64,000 nucleotides of DNA from Blasia pusilla (taxonomy: Eukaryota; Marchantiophyta; Marchantiopsida; Blasiales): NCBI GenBank assembly GCA_050084515.1, contig CM114271.1, positions 9,858,001 to 9,922,000 on the forward strand, in the 5' to 3' direction. The first letter of the stretch is position 1; each line of letters begins with the position of its first letter. The notes beneath the pieces were generated by a model. It ran no database searches. It was given only the letters and a program-made list of their open reading frames with translations, and was not told where the DNA came from. Position numbers and translations under genes: made by a program. This document shows, piece after piece, positions 60,577 through 64,000 of the stretch.

Positions 60577-62888
60577 GTGGAGTTAAGACGCCGACCATTG
60601 AGGTTGAGCGTCTTGCTAAAAGGCAACGGTTACAAAGTGCGGTTGGTCCGTGAGGTTCCAGCGAAGATGGAGTTGGTGAACTCGATCACAAGGAGGAGCA
60701 TGACTGAGTTGGAGGATGGATTTTCTACGCTTGATGAGACAAGTGGAGGAGGCTACAAGCAATATACGCAGAGATCGTGACGCCATTTGCTTCAAGGGGA
60801 ATCCAGAACCACTCGAGGAAGTGGTCAAGGAGTTTGAGGATGTCTTGACAAATGAGCTTCGACTGAATTTCCGCCATAGAGCCGTAGATCATAAGATAGA
60901 GATCATACCGGTTCCCAACCACCTTCAAAAGCACCATATAGGTTGAATCAAGAGGAACTTCTTGAGTTGAAAAAGTGATTAAGTGAGCTCTTGGAAAAGG
61001 GTTACATTAGGACTAGCAAGTCACCTTATGGAGCACCTGTTCTCTTTGTAAAGAAGAAGGATGGAAAGATGAGGTGTGTGTTGATTACGCGCAAGACTGA
61101 AAAAAGTGACGGTTCGAACAATTATCCTCTTCCAAGGATAGATGATCTCTTTGATAGGTGGCAAGCGCGAGATATTTCAGTAGGATTGACTTGAAGTCAG
61201 GATATTACAGATTCGATTGCCGAGCGGATGTGGAGAAGCTGCGTGCGGGGCGAGATACGGTTCCTTTGAGTTTGTAGTGATGCCTTTCGGTCTATGTAAC
61301 GCGCCTCCGACGTTCACCACATTGATGAACTCCATTTTTCACAAGGAAATGGATGAGTATGTTATCATCTATATCGATGACATACTTATCTATTCGAAGT
61401 CACTAGAGGAGCACGTTCGACATGTGAGAGCGGTCTTGTCTAAGCTAAGGGCAAATCATTTTGTATGCAAATGTAGAGAAGAGCGAATTTGGTTTGAGTA
61501 AGATCAAATTCTTGGGTCACGTGGTCGGTCTGAGATGGTGTCGACCGGACATGGAAAAGGTAAAGCGATTTTGAGTGGGAACCCCATCCAATGTAAAGGG
61601 GATGAGGAGGTTCATAGGTGTGGTGCAATTTTATCGTACTTACGTGAAAAACTTTTCGGGAATTGTGAGACCTCTCACGGATTGGACAACAAAGTTTGCC
61701 AACACGACTTGGACCCAGGAAGTTAATGAGGCATTCAACCGAGTGAAGCAGATTCTATCGCAGGAACCAGTGTTAAAGCTGTCGGAGTTTGACAAACCGT
61801 TCGAAGTGCATACCGATGCTAGTGATTTCGTGATTTGAGGAATGTTGGTGCAAGAAGGAGACCGGTGGCATATGAGAGCAAGAAGCTTAGCGACACTGAA
61901 AGGAGATGGCCTACTCATGAAAAAGAGTTGTTCACGGTGGTACATTGCTTGAGGAAGTGGCGGCATTATCTAGGGCTCCACAGGACTCGAGTATTCACCG
62001 ATAATATATCACTCAAGTATTTTGAGACCCAGGATCGAGTGACACCGAAACAACTATGGTGGCATGATACCTTGGCGTTGATGGATGTAGAGTTGATCCA
62101 CAAGCCAGGTAAAGATAATGTGATTCCGGATCGTTAAGTCGCAAGGAGGAACACATGCCATCGGCGACCACTGGTCTTGAGAGCAATGTTCCCTAAGGAA
62201 ACAGATCTGGAGAGAAGGATTCGTGAAGGATATATGAAGGATGCTCAAGCAGGGAATACCGAGGAAGTTGAAGCAGGGTGAGAAGGTGGCCAACATAAGT
62301 TTGAGGCACGGTTTACTAAGGTTCAAACACGTAGGATCTATGTAGGGCAAGGCAGAATCGAACCAAGGTGTTAGCGGAATGTCACGACGGGCCCTTGGCG
62401 GGACATAAAGGAGAGAAATCTACGCTAGCTATTCTGTCGAAGCGGTTCTTTTGGCCCAACATGAAGGAGGATGTTGCTCAATATGTGAAGACCTGTGTGA
62501 CTTGCCAAGCGAATAGAGTCTCTTATGATAAGAAACAGGGCTTGTTGCATCCCTTGCCGATCCCGAAGGACCCTTGCAAAGTGTGAGTATGGATTTCATC
62601 ACGAGTCTTCCGAATCTGGGGATACAACGCTATACTTGTGATTGTTGATCGGTTTAGCAAGTTGGCAAGATTCGTGCCGACGGTGGATTCACTGAACGGC
62701 GATCTGACGCGCAACTATTCCTCGATAGCTGGTGGCGTGCTCATGGTTTGCCGAGGAGCATTGTTTCAGATCGGGATCCAAAGTTTACCGATGCTCGAAG
62801 CATTTGTTCGAAGGTTTAAGACCAAGCTGAGTTTTGACGGCTTTCCACCCACGCAGGCGGATGGACAGATCGAAAAGGTAAACTCGTC
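60577..62888 (+). pseudogene. RT-RNase H-integrase N-terminal region of chromovirus 2
   Basis: Pieces in order: [17 protein letters not shown] (about 61015), MPFGLCNAPPTF and YIDDILIYS (about 61280-61400; RT active site intact), RNase H with LEVHTDAS-like FEVHTDASDFVI (about 61801) and the TDNISLKYFE segment, then the integrase zinc-binding and core regions ([38 protein letters not shown]). At least six frameshifts or stops break it. Confidence 0.88.
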
Positions 62889-63653
62889 GTGAATCAGTAC
62901 TTGAGGAATTATGTCACTGCTGATCAACGCGATTGGGTCAGGTGGTTGAGCATGGCGGAATATTGCTACAACTCGACCAAGCATTTTGCAACTGGAGAAT
63001 CTCCGTTTCTCTTGGCAAATGGACGAGAGCCAGAAGGGCCTCTTGATCTAGCCCTTTCAAAGGGTACTACATTGGCACGAACACGACAAGCGACGGCAGA
63101 AAGTTTGTTGGTAGAGATGCGACAACGAGAAGAGAGCGCGAGGCGAAGTCTTGCAAAGGCTCAAAGGAGGTACGTTAAGCATGCTAATAAGAGTCGGTGC
63201 CAAGTACGATTCCAAGTTGGAGAACAAGTGTGGTTGAGTGTGAAGAATCTCACTCTTCCGAAAGAGTTGTCTGCGAAGCAGTCTGCCAAGTATGCTGGAT
63301 CGTATGTGATTGTGGCAAACCCGTTTGAGGATGTGTATACGTTGAGGCTGACGGACGAGTTCAAGATTCACCCGACCTTTCATGTGTCATTGTTGAAGAA
63401 ATATCTTCAAGATAATGGACGTTTCGAGCGGAGACAGGTGGTGAGACCGCACCCGGTCATCGTAAATGAGGAGCCGGAGTTCGAGGTGGAGACCATCTTA
63501 CGTTCGAGGCGTCGGGCCAACAAGTATGAATACTTGGTCAAATGGAAGGGCTACCATGTGAAGGAGGCGACTTGGATTGCGGAGGCGGATTTGGAACACG
63601 CGCAAGAGTTGCTGCGTGACTTCAAGCGAACACAAGCGAAGCACATACGTTAG
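62889..63653 (+). CDS. Integrase C-terminal region and chromodomain of chromovirus 2
   Basis: A 254-codon open segment holds the end of the integrase core (MAEYCYNSTKHFATGESPF), the GPY/F-like region (VGEQVWLSVKNLTLPKELS, FKIHPTFHVSLLKKYL) and a complete chromodomain (about codons 195-250; EVETILRSRRRANKYEYLVK, WKGYHVKEATWIAEADLEHA), with the aromatic residues expected around the histone-tail pocket. It is part of the polyprotein and has no start of its own. The stop at 63651 is the natural end of pol. Confidence 0.85.
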   Translation: MNQYLRNYVTADQRDWVRWLSMAEYCYNSTKHFATGESPFLLANGREPEGPLDLALSKGTTLARTRQATAESLLVEMRQREESARRSLAKAQRRYVKHANKSRCQVRFQVGEQVWLSVKNLTLPKELSAKQSAKYAGSYVIVANPFEDVYTLRLTDEFKIHPTFHVSLLKKYLQDNGRFERRQVVRPHPVIVNEEPEFEVETILRSRRRANKYEYLVKWKGYHVKEATWIAEADLEHAQELLRDFKRTQAKHIR

Positions 63654-64000
63654 TACGAGGAGGAGCTAGAGACATGACTTGTAACCAGTGGATTCTTGGG
63701 CCGAAGGCCGTTGTAACTAGAATATGCTAGGGTTGCAATAAAGGAGTGTATGGATTTGGAGATTCGATACCAGTGTTGATTGCAATTTGTATGTGGTAGT
63801 GCATGGCTATGAGTCGTTCATCATAAGCTTAGAATGTACGACAAGAGGATAGACAAGGAGTATTTGAGGTGAGAGCTCGTATGTGGATAAGCACCTAGAA
63901 CAGGACCTTGTGTTGGATGACACTCGGGCTCGCCCTAGCGTCGGCGGGGCAGATGAAGTCTGTCTTGGGGCTTGGGGTGATCTTACTTGTGGCCACATAA
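63654..64000 (+). other. 3' untranslated region of chromovirus 2
   Basis: Non-coding; shares the gcaataaag and cgtcggcggggcagatga blocks with 14000-14260 of chromovirus 1. The window ends before the polypurine tract. Confidence 0.6.

Larger units (their letters stand above)
58025..64000 (+). mobile_element. Ty3/gypsy chromovirus 2 (3' LTR outside window)
   Basis: Same family as chromovirus 1: LTR with the same termini, identical PBS, and gag, protease, RT, RNase H, integrase and chromodomain in the same order. The sequence reaches the conserved untranslated block that in chromovirus 1 lies about 400 bp before the 3' LTR, so that LTR should begin shortly after the window. Coding frames are broken in gag and RT, but integrase to chromodomain is open for 254 codons. 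Confidence 0.92.

Overview
The window looks like nuclear DNA of a land plant. It holds one apparently intact intron-containing gene of the plant-specific TRM/LONGIFOLIA type (DUF4378 C-terminus), several decayed plant gene fragments, plant-type LTR retrotransposons with initiator-Met-tRNA primer sites, a CACTA element and LINEs. I cannot name the species. The compact introns and the gene and element mix suggest a non-seed plant (moss, liverwort, lycophyte or fern), with low confidence.

Layout. 1-5.6 kb: the TRM-like gene (five coding exons, 1,419 codons plus stop). 5.6-8.2 kb: intergenic DNA. From about 8.18 to 57 kb lies a nest of mobile elements in and next to an old, minus-strand Ty3/gypsy LTR. 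(i) A chromovirus (8239-15648, TSD GTTTA) sits in that old LTR. (ii) A Ty1/copia element (16207-42119, TSD CGTGT) sits in the same LTR. (iii) The copia RT is split by a 20.6-kb element (20385-40973) made of two about 10-kb inverted arms. (iv) A 14.75-kb CACTA-type element (42148-56900, TSD AGC) lies immediately to the right and carries fragments of plant genes (ARIADNE-type E3 ligase, class III peroxidase, an RSH ppGpp synthetase/hydrolase, a coiled-coil protein), pieces of two LINE families and four long (GA)n arrays. 57-58 kb is unassigned. 58025-64000 is a second, related chromovirus whose 3' LTR lies outside the window.

The most unusual object is the 20.6-kb inverted element. Each arm has two divergently transcribed genes: a multi-Cys/His zinc-finger plus DDE-like putative transposase, and a multi-exon gene whose product combines a ParB-like domain (DGNHRFMAW) with a permuted N4/N6-type DNA methyltransferase fold. 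The introns, promoters and ends are studded with dozens of copies of a near-perfect 26-27 bp palindrome (half-site GCAACCCGTCGGA), often tandem at about 63 bp. Many copies carry matched changes on both half-sites. Both arms are decayed by stops and frameshifts, but they complement each other enough to read the ancestral gene order. A mobile element pairing a ParB-like/methyltransferase protein with dispersed palindromes is the best candidate here for an undescribed system.
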